A stretch of DNA of 64,000 bases from Hyphomicrobiales bacterium (lineage in GTDB: Bacteria > Pseudomonadota > Alphaproteobacteria > Rhizobiales > Rhizobiaceae). The notes under the pieces were generated by a model. It saw nothing but the letters and a program-made list of their open reading frames with translations. It was not told the origin of the DNA and ran no database searches. Positions 63,089-64,000 of the stretch are shown here, piece by piece (the stretch's first letter is position 1; every line of letters begins with the position of its first letter). The position numbers and the translations under genes were made by a program. The stretch covers positions 248,001-312,000 of the forward strand of contig UCEY01000002.1 of the NCBI GenBank assembly GCA_900471605.1, given 5' to 3'.

Positions 63089-64000
63089 TTAGGAAGAGGA
63101 ATCGCGCCTTTGAAGGATCTCGCGGGGGTGCGCCACATGTTCCTTGGCAACCCGCTCGCTGCCATCAATCTCCTGCAGCATGACATCGTATCCCCATAGG
63201 TCCGCCAGATGCTGCAGAACCTGCCTGGTCTCGCTGTCCTCGAGAACCCAGTCGTTCGGTGCCCGATGCTGCAAAAGAAGACGGCGGTCGCCGGCGAGAT
63301 CGACATCGACGATGTCGATCCTCGGATCGGTCCAGCCGATGTCGTATTCGCGCGCCAGCTGGCGGCGGACCCGCTTGTAGCCACGTTCGTCGTGGATCGC
63401 CGAAACCAGGATTCCTTCACTTATCTGCGGGTCGTCGTAAAGCTGGAAAAGGCGCCACTTGCGGATCAGGTGCGGGCTCAGGAACTGGCTGATGAAGCTC
63501 TCGTCGCGGTAATCGGCCCAGATGCCGCGCAGGACCTGCATCGGGTCGCCGCGGCCGGCGATATCGGGGAACCATTCGCGATCCTCGTCGGTCGGCTCCG
63601 TGACGATCCGCTCGATATCCTGCATCATCGCAAAGCCGAGCGCATAGGGATTGAAGCCTGAGAAGCGCCGGTCGTCGAAGGTCGGCTGGAAGACGACATT
63701 GGTGTGGGATTTCAGGAATTCGAAATAGTTGCCGTCGCTGATCTGCCCGCGCGCGTGCAGCCGGTCCATGATCTGGTAGTGGACATAGGTCGCTGTTCCC
63801 TCGTTCATCACCTTGGTCTGGCGTTGCGGGTGGAAATACTGCGCGACATGGCGGACGATCCGCAGGATTTCCCGCTGCCACGGGTGCAGTCGGGGCGAGG
63901 ACTTTTCGAGGAAATAGAGCAGGTTGTCCTGCGGCAAGCCGAGGGCTGCGCGCCGTCTCTCGAGGTCGACATCGGACGCATCGCGCTTTCGGCCAGCCGG
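63089..64000 (-). CDS. spoVR: SpoVR family protein, N-terminal part missing (partial)
   Basis: The frame is open to the last base of the window, so only the C-terminal ~300 residues are here. Conserved SpoVR blocks: NLLYFLEKSSPRLHPWQREI, QTKVMNEGTATYVHYQIM, FQPTFDDRRFSGFNPYALGF and VSAIHDERGYKRVRR. In Proteobacteria spoVR usually sits with prkA and yeaH and takes part in starvation and stress responses; the exact reaction is unknown. The upstream partner genes would be beyond the window. Confidence 0.93.
   Translation of the reverse strand, partial: PAGRKRDASDVDLERRRAALGLPQDNLLYFLEKSSPRLHPWQREILRIVRHVAQYFHPQRQTKVMNEGTATYVHYQIMDRLHARGQISDGNYFEFLKSHTNVVFQPTFDDRRFSGFNPYALGFAMMQDIERIVTEPTDEDREWFPDIAGRGDPMQVLRGIWADYRDESFISQFLSPHLIRKWRLFQLYDDPQISEGILVSAIHDERGYKRVRRQLAREYDIGWTDPRIDIVDVDLAGDRRLLLQHRAPNDWVLEDSETRQVLQHLADLWGYDVMLQEIDGSERVAKEHVAHPREILQRRDSSS

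Overview
This window is GC-rich chromosomal DNA with a strong G/C bias at third codon positions. It looks like a member of the Rhizobiaceae (Rhizobium/Neorhizobium/Agrobacterium/Ensifer group). The support is gcrA with GANTC-type sites, metZ behind a SAM-II riboswitch, a two-domain dCTP deaminase, the complete rhizobial glycerol operon glpRDSTPQUV, the long rhizobial forms of PstC and PstA, and a LigAB/RraA/DapA catabolic group. I found no insertion sequence, phage gene, CRISPR array or rRNA. Two tRNA genes are present: Thr(CGT) on the minus strand and Gly(CCC) on the plus strand.

Layout. Positions 1-8.1 kb are mostly housekeeping: the end of a GGDEF protein, pyrE, a PfkB sugar kinase, a methyltransferase, pgi, a DUF900 hydrolase and fadD. 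From 8.4 to 14.6 kb come a PRC-barrel protein, a GNAT-like protein, a compact nadE-like / AMP-ligase / acyl-carrier-protein operon, xthA and a double GNAT protein. From 14.6 to 22.2 kb lie catabolic genes: a D-2-hydroxyacid dehydrogenase, an FAD oxidoreductase, DapA-like and RraA-like aldolases, a MetE-core methyltransferase, and an operon of alpha/beta hydrolase, LigA, LigB and YciI. From 22.2 to 25 kb is a gene-poor, partly AT-rich stretch with an autotransporter and tRNA-Thr. Next come nitronate monooxygenase, an unknown membrane protein and ppk2.

The Pho block runs 28.6-36.5 kb (phoR-pstS-pstC-pstA-pstB-phoU-phoB) with a PHO box before pstS. It links sensing (PhoR/PhoB/PhoU) to uptake (PstSCAB), and polyphosphate kinase 2 is its divergent neighbour. 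After a PACE-type transporter comes gcrA, whose upstream region holds six GANTC sites. Then follow argD-argF-hslO, a tannase-family esterase, apaG, metZ and dcd. The glycerol system occupies 46.5-54.9 kb on the minus strand: GlpV binds substrate, GlpP/GlpQ form the channel, GlpS/GlpT power it, GlpU is a small membrane protein, GlpD oxidises glycerol-3-phosphate and GlpR represses. The last 9 kb hold an aldo/keto reductase with its divergent LysR regulator, a cysteine hydrolase, a GGDEF-EAL protein, a PAS histidine kinase, a glycosyltransferase-like protein, an unknown protein and part of spoVR.

The points most worth a second look are the complementary degenerate motifs in the GlpS/GlpT ATPase pair, the GANTC cluster next to gcrA, the MetE-core gene beside a LigAB ring-cleavage operon, and the ligase/carrier/NadE-like operon. 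All were read by eye, so family assignments rest on motifs and gene order rather than on searches.
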